A stretch of 64,000 nt of DNA. It comes from Anaerococcus provencensis. Lineage in GTDB: Bacteria > Bacillota > Clostridia > Tissierellales > Peptoniphilaceae. A program made the position numbers and the translations under genes. Under the pieces are notes generated by a model. It searched no databases and was not told the origin of the DNA. It saw nothing but the letters and a program-made list of their open reading frames with translations. The stretch is taken from NCBI RefSeq assembly GCF_000312365.2, contig NZ_HG003686.1:931957-995956 (forward strand), in the 5' to 3' direction. Within the stretch, counting starts at the first letter, position 1. Each line of letters starts with the position of its first letter. This document shows positions 54,214 through 63,081 of this stretch, one piece after another.

Positions 54214-55979
54214 TATCTCTCACTCCCTTCTATATCCATTTGCCAAATATTTGTTTTTTTATAGATATCATAAAGCCTCTTGTATATCCCATCTACACAG
54301 ATTAAATCTTCATGTTTTCCTCTTTCTACAAGTTTTCCATCAGATATTACTAAAATTTGATTTGCTTTCTCTATCGTATTTAACCTATGGGCGATCATAA
54401 TAACTGTCTTATCTTTGACTAGTTCCGATAAAGCTTCCTGCATAAGATATTCATTTTCAGAATCTGCAAAACTTGTAGCTTCATCTAAAACCAATATAGG
54501 TGAATCCTTTAAGATTGCTCTTGCCACAGCAATACGTTGCTTCTCTCCTCCAGATAAATAAGTTTCCTTTCCTAAACGAGTTTCATATCCATGAGGAAGC
54601 TGTTTAATAAAATCATGACATCTTGCTTTTTGGGCTGCTCTTATAACCTCTTCTTTGGTGGCTCCTTTCTTCGCCATAGCAATATTATTAAAAACTGTGT
54701 CTGTAACAAGATCACTATCTTGAAAAACAAAAGAAATATTGTCCATTAAATCTTTTATTGAAATACTTTTTATATTTACTCCGCCAATTTCAATAGAACC
54801 TTCTAATGGGTCGTAAAATCTTGGTATTAAAGTCCCTATTGTTGATTTTCCTGCTCCTGAATATCCTACTAATGCAGTAACTTCTCCTTGTTTTGCACAA
54901 AAACTAATATTCTTTAAAACCTCTTCTTCTCCATAAGCAAAGCTTACATCTTTAAATTCAAGATTGTAGTCTAATATATCTTTATCGTTACTTCCGCTTA
55001 ACATTTCTTTTTCATCTATAAGCTCATATATTCTAGCCACAACTTCATTTAACAAATTCATTCCTTCTGCAAAATCTCTAAGTTTCAAAATAGGTACACT
55101 CATAGCTGGGGCAATTATTAAAAAGAAAACAAAAGTAGTTAAAAAATCTAAGCTATAATTTTTTGATAATAAGCTTATCCCAACAGGTACTATAAATGTT
55201 GCTACTGAAAGTATGAACACTCTAAAAGACACAAAACCCGGTCTTATCATTGAAGTCATAGAACTTGTAAAGTTTTTATAATCATTTACGGATTTTGAAA
55301 AAGTTTTAAATGACCTAACACCAGAACTAAATATTTTAACTTCTGGCATACCCTTTACATATTCAGTAGTTGCAGAATTAATGTTATCAAGAATCTTAAA
55401 ATTTTCAGCAAGTCCGCCTGACTTTATAATCTTTGCCATAATCGCAATTTGAATTCCAAGTCCTATAAGTAAAACTAACAATGTTATAAATCCTAACAAC
55501 AAATTCATCTTAAACATGACAACAATCATCGCTAAAATTATTGTTAAAGTCGAAATAAGATTTGGTAATTGGTGAGAAAAATATCCTTCAATTTGATTCA
55601 TATCCGAACCTAACACTTGCCTTATTTTAGACTTATTATCTCCAGTGAAAAATCCTAATGGTAACTTTCCAACGTGATTCAATATTTTTTTCTTTAAATT
55701 TGCTATTAAAATATATGAAAATTTATGACATAAGATGCTGCCAACGTAGGTTAAAAGGTAAGCTAAAATTACAGCTACAAGTCCATAAATACAAAGGTTT
55801 ATTGTGTTTTTATCTAATGTTCCATATAAAAATAGAGATTTAATAACCTTATATATTACTAAGATTGGGCATATACTTAATAACATTCCCAAACTAACAA
55901 ATATTATTCCACTGATAAGTCTTCCTTTTTTTACTTCACTATAGGAAATAATATCTCCAATAGATTTCTTTTTTTTCAT
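54213..55979 (-). CDS. ABC half-transporter, membrane domain fused to ATPase (first of a pair)
   Basis: This 588-residue protein has six membrane helices (about 15-300) and an ATPase domain: Walker A GYSGAGKSTIGT, signature YLSGGEKQR, Walker B LVLDEATSFAD (Ala/Phe in place of the more usual SSLD) and H-loop MIAHRL. It starts the operon of ABC pair, S component, EcfT and ATPase. AGGAGGAA precedes ATG 55979. A TetR-type palindrome lies 24-37 nt upstream. Confidence 0.88.
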   Translation of the reverse strand: MKKKKSIGDIISYSEVKKGRLISGIIFVSLGMLLSICPILVIYKVIKSLFLYGTLDKNTINLCIYGLVAVILAYLLTYVGSILCHKFSYILIANLKKKILNHVGKLPLGFFTGDNKSKIRQVLGSDMNQIEGYFSHQLPNLISTLTIILAMIVVMFKMNLLLGFITLLVLLIGLGIQIAIMAKIIKSGGLAENFKILDNINSATTEYVKGMPEVKIFSSGVRSFKTFSKSVNDYKNFTSSMTSMIRPGFVSFRVFILSVATFIVPVGISLLSKNYSLDFLTTFVFFLIIAPAMSVPILKLRDFAEGMNLLNEVVARIYELIDEKEMLSGSNDKDILDYNLEFKDVSFAYGEEEVLKNISFCAKQGEVTALVGYSGAGKSTIGTLIPRFYDPLEGSIEIGGVNIKSISIKDLMDNISFVFQDSDLVTDTVFNNIAMAKKGATKEEVIRAAQKARCHDFIKQLPHGYETRLGKETYLSGGEKQRIAVARAILKDSPILVLDEATSFADSENEYLMQEALSELVKDKTVIMIAHRLNTIEKANQILVISDGKLVERGKHEDLICVDGIYKRLYDIYKKTNIWQMDIEGSER

Positions 55980-56002
55980 CTATAATATTCCTCCTTTTCT
56001 CA

Positions 56003-56016
56003 GAACGAGTTCGTTC
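56003..56016. promoter_or_regulatory. TetR operator candidate before the ABC/ECF operon
   Basis: GAACGA-GT-TCGTTC is an inverted repeat lying 24-37 nt upstream of the first ABC gene. A closely similar repeat lies upstream of the TetR gene (56721-56735). Confidence 0.7.
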
Positions 56017-56034
56017 ATTTGCCCTAAAACTAAT

Positions 56035-56065
56035 ACAAGGAAAACATACTTAATGTTTCCCTTGT
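56035..56065. terminator. Large hairpin between the TetR gene and the ABC operon
   Basis: ACAAGGAAAACAT (56035-56047) and ATGTTTCCCTTGT (56053-56065) pair over 13 positions with one G-U or mismatch. On the minus strand it is followed by ATTAGTTTTAG, which is only weakly T-rich. It is a leaky terminator or attenuator candidate after the TetR gene. Confidence 0.55.
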
Positions 56066-56089
56066 AAAATACTTATATTTTATTTTTAT

Positions 56090-56704
56090 CTAATGAAGTC
56101 TTGGAAAAAGTTCGCTAATCACTTCAAAGGCTCCATTTGAGTTTGTTTTATTTTCTCCTTTATTGATTGAGTCAGTATATATTGTTCCAACAGCCCCATA
56201 TAAAATAAAAGCTGCAAAACTTTTTACATTTTCTCTATCTATTCCCATATTGTTTTCTATTTTTTTATCTTCGATTCCTTCAATAATAAATTCAGAATAG
56301 ACATCTATAAATTTTCCAATATAGTGAGTTAACTCCCAAAGCCTATACGAATTATCTGTTATTGAATTATTGAGAGAAAAATTATATTTTTTCGTAAATT
56401 GACCTATATCTTTTACTATAAGTTCTCTTAAGATTTTTATTCTTTCTTCATAATCTATTTCCTTGTTTTGAAGTATATCTAACTTATTTTTTAATTTTTC
56501 ATCAAAATATGTTTCCATGCATGCCAAGAATATATCTTCTTTTGATTTAAAATAGTAATAAAACATTCCCGGTGCTCCATTAACTTCTGCAAGTATATCT
56601 CGTACCGAAACTTTTTCATAACCATACTTTTCAAAAAGTCTGGATGCTATATTTATAAGCTCCCGTTTTCTTTCTTCTGGATCTTTTGCATTTCTATTTG
56701 TCAA
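56090..56704 (-). CDS. TetR-family regulator
   Basis: This is a 204-residue regulator. The N-terminal helix-turn-helix (about 12-60) contains LINIASRLFEKYGYEKVSVRDILAEV followed by MFYYYFKSKEDIF, the family's signature. The helical C-terminal ligand domain is not assignable. It lies upstream of, and in the same direction as, the ABC/ECF operon. Matching inverted repeats before its own start and before that operon suggest it represses both. Confidence 0.9.
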   Translation of the reverse strand: MTNRNAKDPEERKRELINIASRLFEKYGYEKVSVRDILAEVNGAPGMFYYYFKSKEDIFLACMETYFDEKLKNKLDILQNKEIDYEERIKILRELIVKDIGQFTKKYNFSLNNSITDNSYRLWELTHYIGKFIDVYSEFIIEGIEDKKIENNMGIDRENVKSFAAFILYGAVGTIYTDSINKGENKTNSNGAFEVISELFPRLH

Positions 56705-56720
56705 AACCTCACCACCTATT

Positions 56721-56735
56721 GACCGACACTCGTTC
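56721..56735. promoter_or_regulatory. TetR operator candidate before the TetR gene
   Basis: GACCGA-CAC-TCGTTC is an imperfect inverted repeat located 17-31 nt upstream of the TetR start. Its right arm is identical to that of the site at 56003-56016 and its left arm differs by one base. Confidence 0.6.
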
Positions 56736-56854
56736 TACTGATATAGATTATCATTTTCTTTTACTATTGTCAAGAGTCCACCTTAAAAAAATCAAGCATA
56801 AGTCTAATCGTGATAAATTCAAATTTTAATTATGACCATATTCTAATACAGATG

Positions 56855-57504
56855 ATCGAGTAGAGCTAAATAAATAGCCCCTCTCAAACCACCGTACGTG
56901 CCATTCGGCATACGGCGGTTCAATATTTTCTTGTATCATATTATTTATTTCTGATGAAACTATTTAACTTTATTCTTTTTGTATCAGAACCTTGAGGAAT
57001 GAATACGTCATTCCTTGTTTTCCATCAAGTCATAGTGCATCCTTTTCAAATATTACAATGAATATTGTTCCTCCCTTTGCTCCATTTCCTTTACAGAAAC
57101 TTCCTTGCTACTATGGATTCTGCTGACTTCTCATAGTTCGTTGTTACTACTGTGTCGTCTATGAGAACTCACGGGGTTAGTTCTAATACTTTCATCGTTT
57201 ACTTGCAGAATTTACGCTTTGGGTTTACGGTTACCTTTTGGGTTTTTGCTATCTTTGCCTAGCTTGCCCACCTGTTACGCCTTATATCCTGTTCCTGTTC
57301 GTCTAGCCACGATTTCGCTACCCGTTCTTCTCTCCTAGATGTCGCCATCTAAAACTTCGGGGTCGCTATTAGATTCGTCGGTAACTACGCTCTGTAGGGA
57401 TTTTCACCCCAGCATTAGAACATGCCCGTCATACCCCAAAAAATTCCATGAACAGTAATTCCTATCCATGGAAAAGTATTTGGTTAATTATTATTTACCA
57501 ACAC
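56855..57504 (-). mobile_element. ORF-less group II intron
   Basis: About 650 nt on the minus strand. The 3' part holds domain V (GAACCGCCGTATGCCG then AATGGCACGTACGGTGG) and a domain VI-like stem ending CTACTCGAT. The 5' part holds typical domain I blocks such as GGTGAAAATCCC, CGGGTAGCGAAATCGTGG and AACTATGAGAAGTCAGCAG, and a CTGTAAAGGAAATGGAGC segment that normally lies shortly before the intron's ORF. No reverse transcriptase reading frame remains. The 3' end at about 56855 is fairly sure. The 5' end at about 57504 (GTGTTGG) is tentative. The second copy starting at 63082 has nearly the same domain V, so its protein could have mobilised or spliced this one in trans. Confidence 0.75.
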
Positions 57505-57547
57505 TATTTGACATAGAGCCAAAAAATAAAGTTTTTTCACTTACAAT

Positions 57548-58168
57548 TTATAAGTCAATAAACTTACTTGCTAGCTTGTACACTTGATTAATTTCTTTAC
57601 TTTGTAAGTTCCAGCTAACCAATTCATTCTTAATTAACTCAGGGAATTTTTTACTGATATCTCTTAAAGCATTCCCAACCGATTTTCTTACATATTCACT
57701 CGAATCTTCTTTTAAATTGACTAATCTTTCTATAGCTTCATTCGGATTGTCTTTGAAATATGGCCTACTTGTCCATATCCTTAATCCTTCTGTTACTGCT
57801 CTCCTCGTATTTGGATTATCATTTTCTAACCATTCATCAATTATTGGGAGTGCTTTTTCATATCCTCTTTTCTTGCAAAATTCATCAAATGCCTTTGCCA
57901 ATACTTCCTGAACTCTCCAATTGTCATCTTTGGAAACTTCATCTCTCATAAATTTTAAGATTTCATCGTCATCTGATAGGTGACCTAATAAAAATACGCC
58001 GTACATTCTCACTTGATATACATTAGATTTATACGCTAACAATGCTAATTTTTTAATGTATTGATTATCGTTAGACTTATAATCTTCTAGAGCTCTCTTT
58101 TCTTCCTCTTTGAATCCATGTTCTATCAAAGAAAATTCTTCTTCTAAACTAGATATATATTCATTCAA
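57548..58168 (-). CDS. HEAT-repeat protein of the DNA alkylation repair (AlkD) type
   Basis: This is a 206-residue all-helical protein with HEAT-like repeats: DDNWRVQEVLAKAFDEFCK, NPNTRRAVTEGLRIW and SEYVRKSVGNALRDISKKFPELI. The pattern matches the AlkD/AlkC superfamily. AlkD enzymes remove alkylated purines, with a key Trp/Asp/Arg set. The VQEVLAKAF and RRAVTEGLRIW segments fit, but I cannot confirm the catalytic Asp. A non-enzymatic HEAT protein remains possible. It is isolated between the ORF-less intron and the terminase remnant. Confidence 0.75.
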   Translation of the reverse strand: MNEYISSLEEEFSLIEHGFKEEEKRALEDYKSNDNQYIKKLALLAYKSNVYQVRMYGVFLLGHLSDDDEILKFMRDEVSKDDNWRVQEVLAKAFDEFCKKRGYEKALPIIDEWLENDNPNTRRAVTEGLRIWTSRPYFKDNPNEAIERLVNLKEDSSEYVRKSVGNALRDISKKFPELIKNELVSWNLQSKEINQVYKLASKFIDL

Positions 58169-58217
58169 ATTAACTCACCTCAAAAAACAAGTATTAGTTG
58201 TTGATATTATACCCTCA

Positions 58218-58454
58218 TTAAAATACTATTAACCCTCTATCATCGTACACAGATTCACTTGTATCATTTCCACATCTTATTGCCCTTTCAAGAGCCATGA
58301 TTGTAGCGATAACCCCATCTATCTTTTCTGTAGATTTTTCCTTGTCCTCTTTTATTTTTCCTGCAGATCTGTTAGTAAGAAGATTTGTAACCTTTAGTCC
58401 ATGTTTTCCAGGATCATACTCTTTGAATTCTTCACTGGTTGCTTTTTTATACCT
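58218..58454 (-). pseudogene. Phage terminase large subunit, C-terminal remnant
   Basis: About 78 codons on the minus strand from a TAG at 58455-58457 to a TAA at 58218-58220. The translation includes EEFKEYDPGKHGLKVTNL, KIDGVIATIMALERAI and the ending SVYDDRGLIVF. The DG..A..MAL.RA and SVY..RGL pattern is typical of the C-terminus of TerL proteins. There is no start codon or ribosome site, and the upstream two-thirds of a terminase is gone. It is probably the tail of a lost prophage. Confidence 0.7.
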
Positions 58455-58596
58455 CTATATTTTCGTAATAAATATTACACTCTTCACATGGCTTGAGTGG
58501 TCAGTATGGATAATTTTTGAAATTTTTCAAAAGCCCCGTATGTGGGAATATGTTAATCAAGAAACATCTTATAATTATTATATCATTTTACCGCTA

Positions 58597-58622
58597 AGAA
58601 AAAGCAGCCCTACAAAAGAGCT
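58597..58622 (-). terminator. Terminator of the two-component/ABC operon
   Basis: On the minus strand CAGCTC pairs with GGGCTG (one G-U pair), followed by CTTTTTC. It lies 75 nt past the permease stop. Confidence 0.7.
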
Positions 58623-58696
58623 GTTTAAATCCTCTAATTAAACTAGTTATAATACTACTAAGATGACCTGCAAACATAGCTATAATAAAGAATAAT

Positions 58697-60508
58697 TTAC
58701 AATTCATTTATATTGTCAGTTATGGACATCTTATTAATTCTTTTAATAGGTTTATAAGTTGAAATAATTACTGAAATCAATATAAATCCTATCGAAATCA
58801 TTACTGGCAAAATTGGAAACTGCCAAATAGCATATGAAAAGTGATTTTCTATCAATTTTGTAAATATTATTTTATTCAGTAAAACACCAACTATTATCCC
58901 TATAAAACAACCAAATAAACCATAGGTTGCTGATTCTACTTTAATCATTCTCTTAATTTGAAACTTATCCATACCAACTGCACGCATCATTCCATATTGC
59001 TTTATTTTTGAAGATACACTAATGGATATGCTGTTGATACTATTTAGAAGACTTACAAGACCGATAATCGCTATGAAACCATATACAAAAAACATAAATG
59101 CCATATATGTTCCTGTTGTCTTTTGTTCTCTACGATCATTTATTGTATTCTTGTTCCCCATAATCTTTTGAACTTCATTTATACTTTCATTTGAAAAATT
59201 CTCATCGGTCTGTAACATGACTAAGTTATATCCATTTTCATTTGTTATCTTTTTGAATGTTTCATTTGAAGTTATTATTGTAGTTTTACCTCCAGTTTCA
59301 CCATCGCTAGTAAATGGATCGTATTTCAATAATCCAGCTATTTCAAAATCTTCTCCCTTAATTTTTATTTTATCCCCAATTTTCTTATCGCTATCTCTAT
59401 CCCAAGTAGCTAAAACATAATGGCTATTGCCAAATACTTTCGATAAATCACTTTTTCTCTTTAGGGCTTTATCTTTTTTTAAACTTTTTAAATCAAAATC
59501 ATCATATGAGATAATATCTATTTTTTCTCTAAGGTTAGATTCAGATTCTAAAATTGCATTTACATCAAAAGCGCTTCTTCTACCATATACATTTTTTACG
59601 CCATCTACTTCTTCTAATTTATTCAGCAAGTTTGGATCAATATTATTTGAAATATCCTTACTTGTAATCTCTATATCTGCTCTGGCAGAAGATTGTGGCA
59701 TTATATAATTTACAAATTGTCCGAAAACTATAAATGTTAGAAACAAGATAATACTTAATGCAAAGGAAGCTAACATTAGAAATAAATTCTTTTTATTTTC
59801 TATAGCATGATTTATTCCTAGTGATTTTTCAATATGAAAAAATCGATTATTCGCTAAATGTTTATTTCCTATATTAGACTTTGTATTTCCAGAAAGAGCC
59901 GCAATTGGAGAAATCTTAGAGGCTTCTTTCGCAGGTTTTTGTGCGGTAATTAAAACACTTGCAAGTCCTACCAGAATACCTGCTAGAATACCAGTTACAC
60001 TTATTGTAAAAATAGGTATATTAGAAAATTCTTCCCCAACTATATATCTTAGCCCACCACAAAGAATCCAAGTTGAAACAACACCTATTAACGTACCAAT
60101 AGGAATAGCTGATTTACACCAATTTAGTGACTCTAACCTTACAAGCTTTTTAATCTGACCTTTGCTCATCCCAAGAGAGCGCATCATCCCAAAAAACTTC
60201 GTTCTTTGAGCAATACTATTATTAATACTTCCAGAAATCATTAAAGCGCCAGCTACAAGTATTAGTATTAATAATATTATCGCTATGGGGATTAAGGTCT
60301 GTCCTAAGTTACTCTTTAACACATCATTGAAATTAAAACCAGTATGCTTTAATTTCAATCTATCAATTTCCATGCGTAATCCAATTTCAGCCATACTAAA
60401 AATTGCTGTTACCAAAAATACTGAAATAGCTATGCACATTATAGTTAAATGATTCTGTTTTTTACGAACTTTAGCTGATATTGGAATTAAACTAAGATAA
60501 CTTTTCAT
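58697..60508 (-). CDS. FtsX-type ABC transporter permease (two FtsX domains)
   Basis: This 603-residue permease has an N-terminal helix (about 22-42), a first FtsX domain with three helices (about 60-195), a central segment, one helix, an extracellular domain of about 180 residues (about 275-455) and a C-terminal FtsX domain (about 460-600). MMRSLGMSKGQIKKL and MMRAVGMDKFQIKRM are the paired FtsX signatures. The layout, with an upstream sensor kinase, response regulator and ATPase, resembles BceAB-type peptide antibiotic detoxification modules. The longer start at 60529 is less likely; ATG 60508 follows GGAAGTG. Substrate is unknown. Confidence 0.85.
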   Translation of the reverse strand: MKSYLSLIPISAKVRKKQNHLTIMCIAISVFLVTAIFSMAEIGLRMEIDRLKLKHTGFNFNDVLKSNLGQTLIPIAIILLILILVAGALMISGSINNSIAQRTKFFGMMRSLGMSKGQIKKLVRLESLNWCKSAIPIGTLIGVVSTWILCGGLRYIVGEEFSNIPIFTISVTGILAGILVGLASVLITAQKPAKEASKISPIAALSGNTKSNIGNKHLANNRFFHIEKSLGINHAIENKKNLFLMLASFALSIILFLTFIVFGQFVNYIMPQSSARADIEITSKDISNNIDPNLLNKLEEVDGVKNVYGRRSAFDVNAILESESNLREKIDIISYDDFDLKSLKKDKALKRKSDLSKVFGNSHYVLATWDRDSDKKIGDKIKIKGEDFEIAGLLKYDPFTSDGETGGKTTIITSNETFKKITNENGYNLVMLQTDENFSNESINEVQKIMGNKNTINDRREQKTTGTYMAFMFFVYGFIAIIGLVSLLNSINSISISVSSKIKQYGMMRAVGMDKFQIKRMIKVESATYGLFGCFIGIIVGVLLNKIIFTKLIENHFSYAIWQFPILPVMISIGFILISVIISTYKPIKRINKMSITDNINEL

Positions 60509-61187
60509 TTGTAGCACTTCCATGATCAACTAGTATTCCATCTGAAACTCTTAAAACTCTATCTGCTGCTTGAGCTATCGAACGGCTATGTGTAATCATA
60601 ATTATAGTTTGCTCATATTTCTGTGAAGATTCTTTGAGTAAACTGATAACCTCTGAACTATTTTTAGAATCTAGGTTTCCCGTTGGTTCATCTGCTAGAA
60701 TTAGAGAAGGCCTTGTTATAAGCGCTCTACCTATAGCAACCCTCTGTTGCTGACCACCAGAAAGTTCACTTGGCAAGTGATTTTTTCTCTCTTGTAGTCC
60801 TAATATATTTAATAGTTCTTCAAGATATTTTCTATCTGGTTTCTTGTAATCCAATAAAACTGGAAAGATTATGTTTTCTTCCACAGTTAATTCTGGAATC
60901 AAATTAAATCCCTGAAAAATAAAACCTATATTTCTGCGTCGAAATACCGTAAGCTCGCTATCTTTCATTGAAAATAATTCTTTATTATTAATAATAACCT
61001 TACCATCAGTAGGTGTATCTAGCGCACCTATTATATTTAGGAGGGTACTTTTTCCAGAACCTGATTCTCCTACTATAGCTATATATTCTCCTTTATCTAC
61101 AGAAAAATTAATATCTTTTAAAGCATGCACTACATTGTTACCTTTTCCATATGTTTTAGAAACAGATTTAACTTCTAATAAACTCAT
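60492..61187 (-). CDS. ABC transporter ATP-binding protein (MacB/BceA type)
   Basis: This 231-residue ATPase has Walker A VGESGSGKSTLLN, Q-loop IFQGFN, signature LSGGQQQR, Walker B LADEPTGNLD and H-loop MITHS. It energises the FtsX-type permease encoded downstream, whose start overlaps its stop. ATG 61187 follows GAGGTG; an in-frame start at 61199 is less likely. Confidence 0.92.
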   Translation of the reverse strand: MSLLEVKSVSKTYGKGNNVVHALKDINFSVDKGEYIAIVGESGSGKSTLLNIIGALDTPTDGKVIINNKELFSMKDSELTVFRRRNIGFIFQGFNLIPELTVEENIIFPVLLDYKKPDRKYLEELLNILGLQERKNHLPSELSGGQQQRVAIGRALITRPSLILADEPTGNLDSKNSSEVISLLKESSQKYEQTIIMITHSRSIAQAADRVLRVSDGILVDHGSATNEKLS

Positions 61188-61257
61188 AAAACACCTCAAT
61201 CTTATTTTATTTATAAAAAGAATAACGCTTCATTCCTACAATTAGATTACTAAAAGC

Positions 61258-62298
61258 CTACAATTTTGTAGGATTTCTAAAATTTAATAAAAATGTGGTG
61301 CCATGGCCTAATTCACTTAAAACTTCTATTGTGCCACCATGTCCTTCGATGATAGACTTTGCTAAGGGTAGTCCTAAGCCTATACCTTGTGAATCAGTTA
61401 AATGTCTACTTCTATAGAAACGTTTGAAAATATGATAAAGATCATCCTCATGTATACCAAAGCCATTATCAGTAATTTTTATCTGTAAAATCGACGAGAA
61501 TTGCTCCCATTCAATTTTAATTACATCAGCACTTTTAGTATGGTCAAAAGCGTTTTTGACAATATTATTTATTGCTTCCAATAGCCAATCTCTATCGCAA
61601 AAAAGTTTAGTTTTCTCATCCCCAGAAACTTGTAGATGTTTTTTTTCACTTTTTGCACGGTATGTAAAGTGGAGTTCTACATCTTTAATCATTGCATACA
61701 CATTTTCATTCAATTTTTCAAGAACAATCACATCTGCATCAAACTTAGCTAACTTCAAAAGGTTTTGTATTAATGTATTCATTCGATTAAGCTCATGGTC
61801 TGACGCTTCACATAAATCTTTAATGGGATAATCTTTATCAACTTCATTAAAAATAAGTTCATTATATATGTTTAAAGCTGCTAATGGTGTCTTTAGTTGA
61901 TGAGATATATCAGATATAGTGTCTTTTAGAAATTTTTTCTCTTTAGTTTCATTCTTGGCTCGGGCATTTAATATTAAAAGCATCTGATTTATGGAATTAA
62001 ATAACCTATAAATTGTTCCTTCTTTGTCAGAATCAATCTGAATATTACTATTGCCTTCAAGATACATATTGATTTGTGCTTCAGCATTTTCTATAATTTC
62101 TTCTTGGCGTTTTAAATAAAGATAAAATATACCAGGTGTCAAAAAAATAAAAATAAGACTTATAAAAATTGAAGGAGTAGAAATAGTTTTGAATTCTTTC
62201 CAAGTAAATATTTGAATTGATAAGGCGAATAAGATATTAACTGTAAAGATATTTTTGAAATATTTTTTATTGTTTTCATCTGAAAATACTGACATCAT
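61258..62298 (-). CDS. Sensor histidine kinase, intramembrane-sensing type
   Basis: This 346-residue kinase has two membrane helices (about 18-33 and 45-62) with a very short extracellular loop. The HisKA segment has DISHQLKTPLA with H133, and the HATPase domain shows NNIVKNAFDHT, DNGFGIHEDD and SQGIGLGLPLAKSI. The short loop means it cannot bind a ligand outside; such kinases usually sense through a partner BceB-type permease. It follows the response regulator with an 8-nt gap. The ribosome site is GAGGT. Confidence 0.88.
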   Translation of the reverse strand: MMSVFSDENNKKYFKNIFTVNILFALSIQIFTWKEFKTISTPSIFISLIFIFLTPGIFYLYLKRQEEIIENAEAQINMYLEGNSNIQIDSDKEGTIYRLFNSINQMLLILNARAKNETKEKKFLKDTISDISHQLKTPLAALNIYNELIFNEVDKDYPIKDLCEASDHELNRMNTLIQNLLKLAKFDADVIVLEKLNENVYAMIKDVELHFTYRAKSEKKHLQVSGDEKTKLFCDRDWLLEAINNIVKNAFDHTKSADVIKIEWEQFSSILQIKITDNGFGIHEDDLYHIFKRFYRSRHLTDSQGIGLGLPLAKSIIEGHGGTIEVLSELGHGTTFLLNFRNPTKL

Positions 62299-62306
62299 TA
62301 TTTACC

Positions 62307-62987
62307 TCAACAAGAAACGTTCCACTTATATCCCAGGCCTCTAATAGTTTGTATCATTTTAGGATGACTAGGATTATCTTCAATTTTCACTCTAAGTCTA
62401 CGAATATATACAGTTATAGAATTATTGTCTATATAATTATCATTAATATCCCATAATTTCTCTAAAATCTGATCTTTAGTTAGGACAATATTAGGATTTT
62501 CCATAAATAAACAAAGTAACTTATATTCACCACTCGTAAGATCTAAAGCATGACCATTTTTATAAGCTATACCTTCTAATAAATGAATTTTGATGCCATT
62601 TGATTCGATATTTTGACTATTATATTTTTCTGTTCTCCTAAGAAGTGCATTTATTCTTGAGATTAAAATACTTAATCTAAATGGCTTAGTTATATAATCA
62701 TCTCCACCAATATCCAGACCCATAATTACACTTATTTCTTCATCAGAGGCTGTTAGAAAAATAATAGGTACATCAGAGTTTTCTCTGACTTTTCTGCAAA
62801 ATTCAAACCCTGATCCATCAGGAAGAGATACATCTAAAATTAATAATTCATATTTGTTTTTTGTCCATAAATCTAAAGCTTCGCTTATAGTTCTAGCTAT
62901 ATCAGCGTCAAACCCTTGCTTTTTAAAAGAAAATGACAACCCATAAATAAGGCTCTTGTCATCTTCTAATAGTAATATCTTGTTCAT
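62307..62987 (-). CDS. OmpR/PhoB-family response regulator
   Basis: This 226-residue regulator has a receiver domain with LLLEDDKS, the phosphorylated D52 in LILDVSLPDGSG, TASDEE and YITKPF. The C-terminal winged helix shows NSITVYIRRLRVKIEDNP and IRGLGYKW. It begins the operon of regulator, kinase, ATPase and permease. AGGAGAT precedes the start. The upstream 95 bases to the intron end contain AT-rich TATAAT-like boxes, but I cannot fix a promoter. Confidence 0.92.
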   Translation of the reverse strand: MNKILLLEDDKSLIYGLSFSFKKQGFDADIARTISEALDLWTKNKYELLILDVSLPDGSGFEFCRKVRENSDVPIIFLTASDEEISVIMGLDIGGDDYITKPFRLSILISRINALLRRTEKYNSQNIESNGIKIHLLEGIAYKNGHALDLTSGEYKLLCLFMENPNIVLTKDQILEKLWDINDNYIDNNSITVYIRRLRVKIEDNPSHPKMIQTIRGLGYKWNVSC

Positions 62988-63081
62988 ATAAAATCTCCTA
63001 AAAATTATTAAATCTATGCTAGATTATACATTATAAGTACAAAAATACACTCAATTTAGTTTAACACCATTACCATTATAA

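Larger units (their letters stand above)
58169..58696. other. Gene-poor stretch with a phage remnant and a terminator
   Basis: Apart from the terminase fragment (58218-58454) and the terminator (58597-58622), I see nothing coding between 58455 and 58596. Together with the introns nearby this marks a decayed, accessory segment. Confidence 0.6.
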
